DNA from: Iris pallida
Taxonomy: Eukaryota > Streptophyta > Magnoliopsida > Asparagales > Iridaceae
DNA length: 64,000 nt
NCBI GenBank assembly: GCA_029216955.1
Contig: JANAVB010015600.1
Location: 37,775,539 to 37,839,538 of the forward strand
Direction: 5' to 3'
A program made the translations under genes and the position numbers. Positions 1-12,676 of the stretch are shown here, in pieces (positions within the stretch are counted from its first letter, which is position 1; every line of letters starts with the position of its first letter). The notes beneath the pieces were generated by a model. That model searched no databases. It saw only the letters and a program-made list of their open reading frames with translations, and was not told the DNA's origin.

Positions 1-1127
1 GACATGGATTTCTGGTTATATCGATTAGAGATTTATAATGAATCTGACTAGGTTAATGACTAGATTGATCAAGTAGTTCATATAAAGAGATTTCTTAGTT
101 ATAGATAATCCCGTTATCTCGGTCACACATGTGGACTTGTAGCCTGCCGACGAGTAGGGCACATTTTCAGCACACTGTCATGTGTTGCACTTCTTGAATC
201 ATAAGTACTAAAGAACAACATTAATCTTGATAACTCCTGTAACACTTGTAACCCTCGTCTGGATAACCTGGATAGTCTGCAGGGCTTGTGACTGCAAAAA
301 TATCTCAACTGCATCTTGTTAGAAACTAGGCCTGTGATAACCATAGTTAGCTAATGATAGCAAGTCGTAGGACTTGATTGGCTATGCCTGATTAATTGTC
401 TCATAATTAACATAGGTATTATATTCTACCTCTTGTTTCTCTAATGCAAGCTAGCATGCCCCTTTAACTTGTCTTTCATGTTTTATAATTATGTTCTTTT
501 ATTATTTATTCTGGTTATTATATGTTGTTTTAGTTCCAAAGTGGAGCCTCCCTTGTGGCACTTGCTCTTTCTGGGTCTGACCTAGCTGGTTTTGTATAGC
601 CATATTTTGGAGGAGCACCCGAGAATCTACATGCTTTCTAGCCAGATGGTGAACACCAGACGTAATCCTGACAACGAGTGGATTTCTTATTTTGCTTTCC
701 CACTCTATTATAAATTATTCTTTTGAGGTATTTAGCCGTCGAGCAAGTGTTAGCTCGTGTTGAAACTTAAAATTTCGTATACCTAAGGGCTGTTACATGA
801 TTGGCAAATCCTAGGGTTGATCATGTATAACTTAAACTCTTGCTAGTCTTCGCATTTGTTATGACTAGCTTCATGATCATCTGATTATGTAATATTTGGG
901 ACGCCTTACTTTGTATGTCTAATAATCTAACATCTTGTAATATTTACTTGCTTGCTTGAGATTGAGACACTAGGTTTGTTCTTGACCATAAGAGACCGAT
1001 GGCTTATAGATAAACCCTCATGCATCTAGATAGCCGTGACCGTATTGCGAGGTGGATTGCACTTCAATGTACGTAGCTGGCTGTGTCTGTCTCCTGCTTT
1101 CCAGTATTCTAGTTCTGGGGCATGACA
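1..1127 (+). repeat. Probable 3' part of an LTR, cut by the window edge
   Basis: No coding potential is visible; the only ORF is short and unrecognised. The stretch ends at 1117-1127 with GGGGCATGACA, which resembles the TGACA ends of the long LTRs further right. The bases after it could be a degraded primer-binding site. I read this as the right end of the 5' LTR of the outermost element, whose internal DNA follows. I could not align it to the LTR that starts at 38082, so the pairing is an inference. Confidence 0.3.
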
Positions 1128-1315
1128 ATTATAATCTGGAAAACCAAGGAACTTGAGAATAAGGATCAAGTGGAGAAACAGTCAAAAGGATTAAATTTTG
1201 AGGTCAGACACATAAAGGATGGATGACCATAAAAGGATTAAAAGGTTCTGGAAGGAAATCATCTAAGGAATTAAGATCAAGATATTAGCATACAACTCTT
1301 AGAGTAGATGGATAG
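1128..1315 (+). repeat. Outer long-LTR element, internal region, left piece
   Basis: Non-coding. It is directly continuous with 36737 once the solo LTR 1316-36731 and one copy of its GATAG duplication (1311-1315 and 36732-36736) are removed. It would be the start of the internal region of the outermost retroelement. Confidence 0.45.
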
Positions 1316-1783
1316 TGTAACACCCAATTTTTTAAATGAAGGTAATTTTGAAATTTTATAATTTTAATTATTTATTAATGGTATTTAAATTATGTTACGA
1401 TTTTTGGTGATTTTTAATCATTTTAAAACTATTTAATTCTATGACTTATAATTTTGATGTGTTGCTAGTGAAACCCTAGAGACTACTTGACCTAGAACCT
1501 AACCATGTGATTAGGATATTTATCTATCATTTTTGTTTAGGGGTATTTTGGTCATTATAAATTATTTTAATTTATTTTATAATTGTTTGATTGGTGATTG
1601 CTATTTTTACTTTTGCTAGTTGTGACTTTAGAGACTAACCTAGATGTTGACTTTGACTTTGGTGACTTGGTTAGCATGGTGTGGACCCTAGTCTAACTTA
1701 AGTCGACCCAAGTTGACTTGTTTTGGACTGAGTTGCATGGAGAGATTAGGTGCTTTAGGTCTCTACTAGAATGAGTCATATTA

Positions 1784-2170
1784 GCGACGTCCAAAAACGT
1801 TGCTAATAAGTAAAAATACGTCGCTAAATTAATTTAGCGACGTAATTAGCGACGGAATGACCAGGTCGCCGAAAAGCTAGTCGCAGATCAAAAGTTCGTC
1901 GCCAATCGTCGCTGTTGCGACGAATAGTCTACGACACTAAAACGTCACAAACTTAGCGACGTTCGACGACATTTATAGTACGTCGTCAATTTAGCGACTT
2001 ATATAGCGACGTCTATTCGTCGCATGTGGTGACATGGCAAGGTTTTCTATGTCAGCATGTTGGGCGATGTTTAGCGACGGCCCGTCGCAGTTAGCGACGT
2101 CCAGATACATATTTATGACGTATTTCTACGTCGCAAATCTGTCGCCAAACGTCGTAATCCGTCGCTAATA
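1784..2170. repeat. CACTA-1 left subterminal repeat block
   Basis: Many direct and inverted copies of a roughly 10-bp TTAGCGACGT-type motif are packed here. In En/Spm elements such subterminal repeats are the binding sites of the small TNPA protein; that role is inferred by analogy. Confidence 0.85.
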
Positions 2171-2640
2171 TGCTTGAAAATTTAAAATAAATACATTTTT
2201 CAAATCCTGCACACTGCACTTTATATACAGTTTAAACAAAAATCCTACACTTTATATACAGTTTAAACACTAATCCTGTACACTGTACTTTATATTCAAA
2301 TCTTGCACACTGCACACTACACTTTATATTCAAATCCTGCACACTGCACTTTATACTTTATAGTGCACTTTATATCATCACAAACATCATCACAGACACA
2401 TCATAGGGCCAATACATGCAACTCATAACAAACATCAACACAGACACACATCCTACGTCACAAACATAAATATATTCAAATCCTGCATACTACACTTCAC
2501 AGACATACATCATCACAAACATCCAATAGAGTCAAATAAAAATTGGAGATGATAAAAAGTCTCCCACCAAGTGTATAAACAAAAGTGTACCAATAAACAA
2601 TTTGCCCATAGGGCCAATACATACAACTCATAAAAAAATT
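2171..2640. repeat. CACTA-1 non-coding stretch with short tandem repeats
   Basis: Imperfect 20-30-bp repeats of the type CCTGCACACTGCACTTTATA lie at about 2205-2380. The rest is AT-rich DNA with no gene. It lies between the subterminal block and the 3' end of the TNPA-like gene. Confidence 0.6.
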
Positions 2641-2647
2641 AATAAAA

Positions 2648-4571
2648 TCACTGAGGACCCCTGCTGCGCATCTGAGATAACATGTACTCATACTGCTCAT
2701 GTGTGAGCTGTACCGTAGGGGCAGTAGGAGGCAGTTCAATGTCTGGAGTCGGCGACGTCGATGGACCGGAAGGACGTATCTGCTCCAGCTCTCGCAGTCG
2801 CTCAGCATGCGCAGCAAGGGTACTCACCATCCTCCGAGTACTCTCCTCAATCGAAGTAGTACCTGAGTGAGTGAGGCAGACATGGTCCTCTGCGATCCCT
2901 CCAGCTCGACCTGTCTACGCTCTGTGCGCTGCGTAGACTCGGTGAGCGTGTGCAAGCTGGCAGCTGTAGCCTGCTGCAGACTTATCAGCTCCTGTATACT
3001 GCGCTCGACCGCATCAAATCGTCCGGTGATCATCGGATCATCGCTCTGCGGTATAGTGATCAGAAATCTGTTGCTGCAACTCGCGACGCAGCTCGTCGAT
3101 CTGACGACCAATATCCTGAGCTCGTGATGACGCCTGCAAAGCTGGAGACTGCACACTGACAAAGGGGGCCCGGGATGACTCTGAAGCCAAATAGGCACCG
3201 TAGGATCCCGTACCGTAGTACGTACCCTTCTGAAGACCACTAAAGGCGGTCATCCAGAGGTCATCCGACGATGGAGCTGTAGGCGGCTGGGAGGAAGTAC
3301 CAGCCCCTTCCTCTGCTGGCGCACTAGCAGCAGCAGCCGCCTCCTCTTGTACCCGAAGAAACTCGGCCTAGAACAATATTTGCTAACATCTAAGTGTTTG
3401 CTAAAGTCTACATTGATATCTATTTTCCTGTTTTCTAAATTATAGTAAATTAATATAAAGAATAGAACGTACATATGCCTGCGTCGCCTTCTCGTCAATG
3501 AACTCCCCAGCCCTCCGATGGGTGACCAGGAAGACTGTCACCATGTTGGGGTCCTCAACCTTTTTTACCTGTTAAAATATATTATCTATTATTAGTATTA
3601 AATATTCTATCCAACTATATATAAAATATTGTCCGTCATAGGAAACGTACCAGACGATGAAAATGCTCCGTCATCAGAATGGAGCCACCACACCACTTAC
3701 TGGCGCTCGACCACGCCACCTTGGCCTTGTCAGACCGCTCCTAGTACCTGGCCTCACCGAATCTCGCCTTCATCGCAGTCCACTGCTCTGGCGTGATCCA
3801 ACCATAGATCGGCTTTCCGGAGCGATCACGAGACTTCTGGTCGTGGATCGTATCACGGATGAGCTTGCCTGCGACAGCAAAAAATTGGGCCTCGATCTTC
3901 GTCGCCCGGTGTGGTGGATAGAAATAGGTCCACTACAAGAAGTAAAATAGAAAAGTTGTATAATATACACAAATGATTATTAAAATTTAAAAATAAACAA
4001 ATTTTTTACCTTGAAGTGGGCCAACCAAAAGCCCTTCCTATCTGCGGGAGCATCTGAGTAGGTAATCCAAAGCCCACTATAGTTCTGCCTCAGAAATAAC
4101 CCCAGCTGTCTTTGTACCGCAGGAGGCCGATATCTATACAATAATAAATTTCATGAATATATATGTACATATAATTATTTAAGAAATATATATTAACTAA
4201 TTAACTTACTTCGTAGGCCCGTCCGTCCAAACCACTATACGCATCTCATCCGGGGGAGCGCATGGAGGGTCGCTCTTACCTCCTGCCTGGGCAGGATCAG
4301 TCTGATCGCCGTCCTCCATATGCTCGGCGTCGGCTCTCCCCATGGAGCCGTCGGCAGGAGGAATGCTGGACGCGGGATCAGGAAAGCTGGACGACGAGCG
4401 AGGAGTTGCCAACCTGCTGGAACTGCCCTGTCCTGGTAATGGACCGGGAACAGAACGGTACACTGGCGTACTCGGAGATGAGGATGAGGGTACGGAATCT
4501 GCATCTCCAGTCCGAGGCAGACGGGACTGCCTAATATAATATCCTCCACGTCGTCCTCCTGGTCTAGTCAT
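2648..4571 (-). pseudogene. CACTA second ORF (TNPA-like, plant transposase Ptta/En/Spm type), broken
   Basis: This multi-exon gene starts at an ATG at 4569-4571 with a basic, then Ser/Pro/Gly-rich N-terminus. The next exons (about 4018-4140 and 3730-3935) encode a conserved block with WITYSDAPADRKGFWLAHFK, then a Tyr/Pro and basic stretch ending in SKWCGGSILMTEH. The block VTVFLVTHRRAGEFID follows at about 3490-3570, and the end is a Gln/Glu-rich probable coiled coil (about 2650-3370). The layout fits the small CACTA protein that binds subterminal repeats and works with the transposase. An in-frame TAG lies at 3741-3743. Exon borders are approximate, judged from AT-rich gaps and frame changes. 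The same protein type occurs in CACTA-2. Confidence 0.75.
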
Positions 4572-4762
4572 ACCTGATAATAACATATGACAATAAAACA
4601 AATATACATATTTATATGATAGACATCACAGATAAAAGTGTCACTAAAGTGTCACAGATTTATATGATAAAAGTGTCACTAAAATGTCAAATATGATGAT
4701 AAAACAAACGTACAGATTTAATCCTCTTCTGAAAATTCATCTAGTTCGTTTAGCTCATCTTC

Positions 4763-7700
4763 TTATTCTTCTTCTTCTTCTTCCTCCTCTACATCTTTAC
4801 TTTCATCTGCATCTTCCTCTTCAGATAATTCTACTTCTTCTACACAATTAGATGTGTAATGAGGAACTTCCGTCGTGTCCACTTCTATAATATTTGTTAC
4901 AAGAGGTAGTTCATCCTCTTGATAAGCTATATCGTCAACCTCAAAGGTATTTATAGCTTTGGTCTTGCATACTGCCCACCAGTCCGACCTTGTTGTTTCC
5001 CGTTTAAGATAACTTGTGAAGTACACGAGCTGAGCCAGACTTGATAGGACAAATGGTTCATAGGCTTGATATCGACGTCGATAGTTTATATCCGCAAGAC
5101 CGTGCTTGTCTACTTTCCAACCTTGACCTTCAATCGGATCGAACCAATCACACCTGAATAACACAATCTTAGCAGGCTCTATTCCATAACTATATATCAG
5201 CTCCACAATCTTCCGTAGGATGCCATAGAAATCGTTGCCCGCATCAACATCTTTATAGTTCGAAGATCTGATACACAAACAACTATTTTTGGTGGAATCG
5301 AGATCCACAAAGTTGTCTCTGATCGGGCAAGTTTTTGACTTGAACTTAAACCCATTAACACAGTAGCTTGGCCATATTTTTGCAGCATAAATTGGTCCCT
5401 TGGCTAGCGTTCTAATAGACTCATTCTCAAGTCTTGCGTATGGACGATCGACCTAAATACCACGAAAAAATAAATTAAGCTCATTCTCAAGTGCATATAC
5501 AGAAAGGTAATTACAGAGTACTCAAGTCTTACATATGCACTCAACCATGATGGAAAATAATGCCTTATTTCTTGTTCTAGTTCTTCTTCTGTTATGTGTG
5601 GCCTACCTGACCTCACATCATCATTAAATATGCTGAAAATAACATCGTTCAATTAGTGTAATAGTATAATAATCAACACTATTAAAATAATATAGACGTA
5701 TTAATTACTTATCCCTCCAGCTTCTCTACTTCATCATCGTCGCAGTTGAGTAATACATACACCTGAGCAGCCCTTAGCTCATCATCGTTCAGATATCTCT
5801 TCTTTATTTTACCCGATGGCTTTCCTGGAGCAATGAATACCTTCAGTATTGTATCATTACATTCATGATCTTCGTCGTCGTTTCTGGAAGCTCTCGTTCT
5901 ATTAGTTGCAACATGAGGCTTGAAATACATCAAACAAAAGTTTGTAATCTCCTCGAGAACATAAGCTTCACAAATAGAACCCTCGACCCGTGTCTTATTT
6001 TTCACTTTTCTTTTTAGGTGATTCAAATGTCACTCGAACGGGTACATCCATCGATATTCGATGAGTCTACCAACACGTGCCTCATAGGATAGATGAATCG
6101 ACAAATGCTCCATAGAGTCGAAGAACCCAGGAGGAAACACCCTCTCTAGCTTGCACAGTGTTATCGCAATATCCTTCTTTTGCTTTTCTAGACGATCAAC
6201 GAGCAATTTCTTAGAACAAAGATCCTGAAGAATATGCTAAGTTCCGTCAATGGATCCCAAACTGCCTGCGGTAAGAATTCCTGAAATGCAATCGGAATTA
6301 ACCTCTCCATGAATACGTGACAATCGTGGCTCTTCATACCCGTCAATTTGTTCTCCTTCGGATCTACACATCTTTTCAGATTTGACACATATCCGTCTAA
6401 AAATTTTAGGCCCTGGATCCACCGACAAAGTCTCACTTTATCCTCCTTGTCCAGTGAGAAAATTGACTTCGGCAGGAACTATTTTCCATTCTCCTCTATC
6501 AAATGCAACGCAGGGCGTTTGCATATTTCTTCTAAGTCCAACCTGGCTTTGGGATTGTCTTTTGTTTTTCCCTTTATGTCTATTGCAGTATTAATTATGT
6601 TATCAAACACATTCTTCTCAATATGTATGACATCAAGATTATGTCTGATCAGATTGGTACTCCAATATGGCAGATCCCAGAATATGCTCCTCTTTGTCCA
6701 GTTATGATCTCTACCAAATCTATCGCACTTGTACCCAGTTGTAGGATCTTCGATAGCACTTGAAAAATCTCTAACCTCCTTCCATATCGTGGCTCCACAC
6801 CACCTTGGCGGTGGATCACCCTTCTCTACAACGCCGGCACGGAATGCATTCCTGTTCCTTCTGAACGGATGATCTTTTGGCAGAAATTGCCGATAAAAAC
6901 TAAAGAAGCACGGTTTTCCTCCGTGTTTCAAGCGGAAAGCCTTAATACGGTCCATGCAATACGGACATGAGAGACGACCATGAGTGCTCCATCCAGATAA
7001 TATTCCATAGGCCGAAAAGTCGTTGATGGTCCACATAAGGGTTGCATTCATCTGAAAATTCTGCTTCCTGGAAATATCGTACGTGTTAGCGCCTACTTCC
7101 CATAACTGATTCAACTCATCTATCAAAGACTGTAAGTATACATTAATATTCCTCTTGGGATTGTTCGGACCAAAAATTATAATGGTCAGAAACATGTACT
7201 GAATCTTCATACACATCCAAGGCGGTAGGTTATACGGAGTGACAATCACAGGCTAGCACGAATACTGGGATCCCGATAGACCAAAAGGAGTAAAACCGTC
7301 AGAAGATAGCCCCAACCTGACATTACGTAAATCTGAAGCAAAATCAGGATACACTCGATCAAAGTACTTCCACGCTTCTCCATTGGATAAGTGATCCAAC
7401 ACTCCTTCAATCTGTTCTCGCATGTGCCAACTCATATTTTCGGCCGTCTCTTTCACCATAAATAATCTTTGCAACCGCGACGTTAAAGGCAAGTAGCTAT
7501 AGTGCATTGAATCGGTCGGTCTTCTTGTACCGGTAGACCTTCTTGTACTAGTTGTCTTATAGCAATCAGCACCACAAAATCTGCACATATATGCGTCCCT
7601 GCCATCTTTGTAGTACAGCATGCACCCATTGCGATAAGAATTAATTTTCTCGTATCCCATCCAGAGCAATCTCGCCATCCTCTTAGACCGATAGAAGTCT

Positions 7701-8386
7701 TTAGGTAAATTAGCACCCGCCGGCAAGATCTCTATAATCAACTCCAATACTCGGTTGTAGCATTCTTGCGACATATTAAAATCTGACTTAATGCTCAACA
7801 GTCTTGTAACCACCTCCAACGGTGAATGATCCTCACAACCAGGATACAATTGAGTCCTTGCATTCTCCAGCAACACCATGAACTTTGCAGCATCGACATT
7901 CGGTACCTCCTCAGCTGCATCATGAACGAAACTAGGCCCCGCGGCATCGAAAACCATGTTCACACATCCGTCGTCGTATGCATGATTATCTGAAACAAAA
8001 TTGGGACCCGCATGCATATACGGCTCAATATAAGGCTCCGGCTCTGATGCTAAAGACACAAGTTCTCCGTGTGCGGTCCACTGATAGTAATTAGGCGTGA
8101 AACCCCTTGAGTACAAATAATATGTCACTTCCACTTCTGGATAATATTTCACGTTTTGACATTTCACATACGGACACTTAATTTTGGTACCGTCCATGTA
8201 CTGAGGGAACGCCTTAGCAAACTGCAGGAACTGCTCTACTCCCGCTATGTATTTATCCCGCACACCACATATATCATCAGAACGACGATTGTACATCCAT
8301 AAACGATTTCGCAAGTAGTAATTCATATCCATTTGGAAATAATTCTGCAAAGATGGACACACATGTTCAGTGTAGTAACTAGTCAA
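4763..8386 (-). pseudogene. CACTA transposase (TNP2 / Transposase_21 family), broken
   Basis: This is the element's DDE-type transposase, expected to cut at the CACTA ends in the nucleus. The N-terminus (about 8100-8330) has a transposase-associated zinc-binding-type domain (WMYNRR, CPYVKCQN, YYLYSRGF). The Transposase_21 core covers about 6480-7740 (LLWMGYEK, VTPYNLPPWMCMK, STHGRLSCPYCMD). A DUF4218-type block follows (about 5940-6150: MEHLSIHL, LNHLKRKVKN). Then comes a DUF4216-type block (about 4960-5300: SSNYKDVDAGNDFYG, VLFRCDWFD) and an acidic Glu/Asp tail ending at 4763. In-frame stops occur at 7253-7255, 6479-6481 and 6030-6032, so no full protein can be made. Start 8386 is the first ATG of the open frame; a start near 8332 is equally possible. 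Confidence 0.9.
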
Positions 8387-10214
8387 ACTGGGTGAAGTTG
8401 AGTTGACTAAGTCAATATCTTGGACAAACTAGTCAAACTGGGTGAAGTTGACTAAGTCTAGGCAATTATCCTTCACTAGACATAGACATGGAAGAAACAC
8501 CGATATTTGCAGTGTCCGAACTTTCTAGTTTATATTATAGTAAAGAGACATGGTAACCGTGTGTAGGGGTGCAACTCGGGCGGGGCATGGCTCTGCCTAC
8601 CTGAGCTCACTGCCTACAGGGTAGTTCCCCTAGCCTGCCTTACACTTGACCCTTTCCTCCCCTTCATCACTTGCACATCAGTGCATACCAGTGCACATGA
8701 GTGTACATGACCTATTAGCCCATGCCCCAAGCCAATTCCTCTACTCGACTTGATATCATATCCTCTTCATATCAGATATTTGATACCAAGATAGGAAAGG
8801 TTGACTGATACTTGATTCTAAAATTCCCCTCCCCCCCTTTACCTATCAACTGATACCAACTGATATCAGTTCTTCCTAACACTCCCATAGGGGCTGATCC
8901 ACTTCATCAAAGGACTGATACATCCTATCAAAAGACTGATACTATAAACCTTTTCATACTTCATATGGCTGATACTAATATAACAAGTAATGGACTGAAC
9001 TTTAAAGGGAATGGGATTGAATCAATAATGTAACAAACTGAACATTTAGGACTGACCATTAACAAATGGGACTGAAACTCAAAGGCATTAGACTGAAAAA
9101 GATGGAAATATTAGACTGAACTAATTATCCTAAACTGATACGATACTCCAATGGGTCTGAAATGGATGTAAGGGGGACTGAAACTGATACATACAACTAT
9201 ACAACTGAAGACTTATAATCTATCTATTTAACTAATATATGACACATACTCTATATTTACATCTCTGTATTGGGCTAACCTCCCAATCCTTGCTTAAGTG
9301 CAGGCAACCTACTGCTGCCAAGTGTAGTCCCAGCACTTTCCTTCTAAACCTGCTCTCAGTAGGAGCTCCCCGAGCCTCCTGCAGTGAAACTAAGTCCCCT
9401 TGATGCCTGCACTCGAGTGGGCATCACTCTACTGCCCCAAAACCTGTGTACAGGCTCCAAAGCCAGCCTTGGCTATGCAAGGTCAAACCATACTGCCAAG
9501 GCCAATTGTTGCTAAGCAAGTAATATTGCTACTTCTACTAATTTACTGGGCCAAACCCGAGCCTTTTCCTCACCACTTATCATTGCCCATCTATTTTGAT
9601 CCCCCACAACCCGAGCCCTATCTAATATCAGTTAACCGATATGTATAGATGGGGCTCTATACAGGGACTTGGACATACTAAGTCCCCTTAGCAAGCTTTA
9701 TAGCAGTTTTTACTGCTTACAATTATTTAGATGGTCAAAACGGTCAACCAGACAAGCCATCGGACTTGGACATGAACCCGATACATGAACCGGAGCCCAA
9801 CCCAATTGTTGATCAGGTTCAAATATTTTAACCCAAATTCGAGCCCGAACCCGAGTATCTTTAACCCTAACCCAACCCATTAACGGGTTTATCCGATTGG
9901 GTTCGGCCCGTGTGTGTGTGTGTGTCCGTGTGTGTGTCCGTGTGTGTCTGTGTGTGTGTTTCTGTGTGTGTGTGTGTGTGTATGTGTGTGTGTGTCAGTG
10001 TGTGTGTGTCCGTGGGAGAGGAGGAGGAGGGAGAGGAGTTAGGTTAGGGTTTACCTAAGGAAGAGAATGAGGAGCTCGAGGAGGAGGAGCTAGGGTTGCC
10101 GGGGGGGAGGGAGTCGCCGGGGGGGAAGGGTTCGCCGGGGGGGAAGAGCTCGAGGGAAAATTCTAAAATTTTCGAGTGAGGGGGAAAAAAGGAAACAGTG
10201 TGCCCTAACTAAAA
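8387..10214. other. CACTA-1 5' non-coding region upstream of the transposase
   Basis: No gene. It holds a 30-bp direct repeat (GTCAAACTGGGTGAAGTTGA type, at 8390 and 8432) and a stretch rich in CTGATA and GGACTGAA (about 8800-9230). A (TG)n microsatellite follows at about 9909-10013, then G-rich repeats of a CGCCGGGGGG type at 10096-10145. It should contain the transposase promoter, but I see no convincing TATA box. Confidence 0.6.
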
Positions 10215-10445
10215 ATGTTAGCGACGTCAAGAGTCGACGTCGCTAAACATCGCAAACATTTTAATATATGGCGACATATTTTAATAATATGTCGCTGAAA
10301 GTCGCTATTCAGCGACGTAATTTATCTCTTGTCGCTGAACGTCGCTATACAGCGACGTTTTGCGATGTCTATAGAAAGGAGTCGCTATATTCCATATTTA
10401 GCGACGTTATTTTATGCCGTCGCTAAATGACGTCGCTAATAGATC
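10215..10445. repeat. CACTA-1 right subterminal repeat block
   Basis: Copies of the GTCGCTGAACGTCGCTA / TTAGCGACGT motif in both orientations run up to the right inverted repeat, mirroring the left end. Confidence 0.85.
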
Positions 10446-10462
10446 ATATTTTAGTAGTGGGT

Positions 10463-12517
10463 GTTTGAACTAATGGCTAAGGGTTTGAACCATTTAACAT
10501 CTAAACTTGGCCCAAGCCCACTAGCCATCAACCCTAACCCTAATTTCCCCCTAACTGGTCGGCCTAGGGTTTCCTCTACCCCTATTTAATACCTCTTGAA
10601 TCATTTTTGCCTCTTTTTACACCACTTCTAATTTTGGCAAGAAAGAGGTATTGTCCATTCCTCAACCCTTCATAATTTCTTCACTTCTATTCCTTTTTTA
10701 CTCTAGTCTTTTGCATTGTGATCTATTTAACCCCTATTTACTGTTGGTGGTGAGAAATCTCAGCTTGTGTGCAATTTGGAGCTTGAGAGCTGTAAGAAGG
10801 ATTCTTCTATTTGGAGCTTTTTCCTTGAGTTTGACATTCGATAGGTAAATCCCTCAAACAACCTCCATTTCCGGATTTCTTTACATGGATGCATAGATCC
10901 AGGTGTCCCCTAGCTGTAGAGTGAGTCTTGTGTGAATTCGTGTCAATTTGGTGTCCGTATCGGATACGTATCATAGGTTGTATGAATGTGTTTGATGAAA
11001 TGTCACAAAGGAATTTTATTTACTATTTTTAAAAAGTATTTGAATGGATTTGTTGATCTTCATGTGTATATTGATTTCCCCATTGACTGAGTCTATTTCT
11101 GAGTCATGTCCGTGTCCAAACAGGACACGAACACACTCGTAGCAAGCTCTGGCAGTACCCTGCAGCTCGAGGAGTTGTTCTTCTCGTACAGTCCACGTGG
11201 GCAGCTGCCACTTGGCAGTGAGGTGGAGGCAATGACTGACACATCAGCCCCCAAGCCTCGTGTCAAGTAGTTTCGTGTCAGACATAAAATACAGTGTGCA
11301 CTGGTTTGACTGACACGTGCGTACACGAGAAGACCGACCTGATACTGGCCTCGTATCCGTAATGGACACGACGTGGACACCTCATAGAGTGTCGACTATG
11401 TAGCCTTACACGTGGGCTACACGTGTGTATGACCACGTGGCGTGAGGTGTCGTGTGTCATGTTCACTACACCTGTGACTCGTAGCACGACACTGCACAGC
11501 TGTGCGTGTGTCTGTGTGTGTTCTCGAGTCAGGACACGTCGTGTCCTACTTTCCAGGACACGACACAACCTATGCAGCACGTGTACACCTACACGACACA
11601 TTACTAACCTTTTATTTTGGATTATACTGTATTTTCGATATGATTTCTAGTTTTCCCAAAAAACTCTGATACGCACAGTATCAGTATTCAATTTCCTGAT
11701 TTTTGAATGGGTTAAATTCAATTTCAAATGCAATTCTATATGCTAAATTATGTGTTATATTGCTGGAATATGTGTTGGTATGTTGGGGTTTCATGTGGGG
11801 AAGATTTGCTTGAATTTTTATGTGTTTGATATTCAATTTGTATATTGACTGAACTTATTGTCTAATAAACTCTCATTCTCATGATTAACCTGTTAATAAA
11901 CCTAAACACTATAATCTGTACATTGATACTTTTTAAACCTACTTGTTAACTGCCTAACCCTAACCTTGCAGTAACCTGAACATATATGGACACATTGTTA
12001 GCCTTTCTACTTAACTGAACATTGATGCATTGATATAGCCTAACCTATTAACCTATTGTTAACTGAAAACCTATGCTAACCCTATTTTATTGCCTAAAAT
12101 TGAACCACTGCATAAACATTTAACCAACTTAATATAACCCTTAACTTGAACCCACATTACATATGACTGTCATTGCTTTAATCTGTAAACTGAACTGAGT
12201 TAGTTAGGTTGTAGGTCACATTGTATGATGATGGTGATGATATGTATATTAGGTTGTTGTATAACCTGGACACTATGACTTTACATTGCATTGCCATTAA
12301 CTATCACTGCTTTTACCTGGAACTGAAATCCTATATGTAACCCTATATACATTGATACCTTGTTAGCCTAAACTTGACATACATTTACTTAAACATTGTT
12401 AACATACAATGCATTGTTAACCCTCTCTAACACATTGCCTACACTTCATGTACACTCTATGCACATTACACGTTACTTGATGCTTGGACACATCGATGCT
12501 ATGACATTTTCCCCCTA

Positions 12518-12593
<76 letters not shown>

Positions 12594-12676
12594 GTGAGTA
12601 TTTGTATGCCTATTGTAGTGTACACTTATACATATATACCTATGAATGTTATGTCTAGGTATATATATGCCCATAT
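10463..12676 (+). repeat. Solo LTR, middle piece
   Basis: This is the continuation of the LTR that starts at 1316, after the CACTA element and its GGT duplication. No gene is present. At about 11090-11600 there is an ACACG/CACGTG-rich patch of both orientations. An (AT)n tract lies at about 12522-12590. The last 5 bp before the array, CATAT (12672-12676), are duplicated at 35163-35167. Confidence 0.75.

Larger units (their letters stand above)
1761..10459 (-). mobile_element. CACTA (En/Spm-type) DNA transposon, complete ends, 8,699 bp (CACTA-1)
   Basis: The right end, read inward, starts CACTACTAAAATATGATC. The left end starts CTCTACTAGAATGAGTCA, so both are about 31-bp inverted repeats ending in ATTAGCGACGTC. 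The 3 bp on each side are GGT (1758-1760 and 10460-10462), the duplication length expected for CACTA elements. Dense copies of a TTAGCGACGT-like motif sit inside both ends. Two gene regions lie on the - strand: a TNP2-type transposase (4763-8386) and a second TNPA-like ORF (2648-4571). Both are broken, so the element is non-autonomous now. The left terminus has CTCTA instead of CACTA, which may by itself impair mobility. Confidence 0.95.

Noticed and set aside
123..344. 73-residue - strand ORF
   Set aside because: Short, no domain, located in probable LTR sequence.
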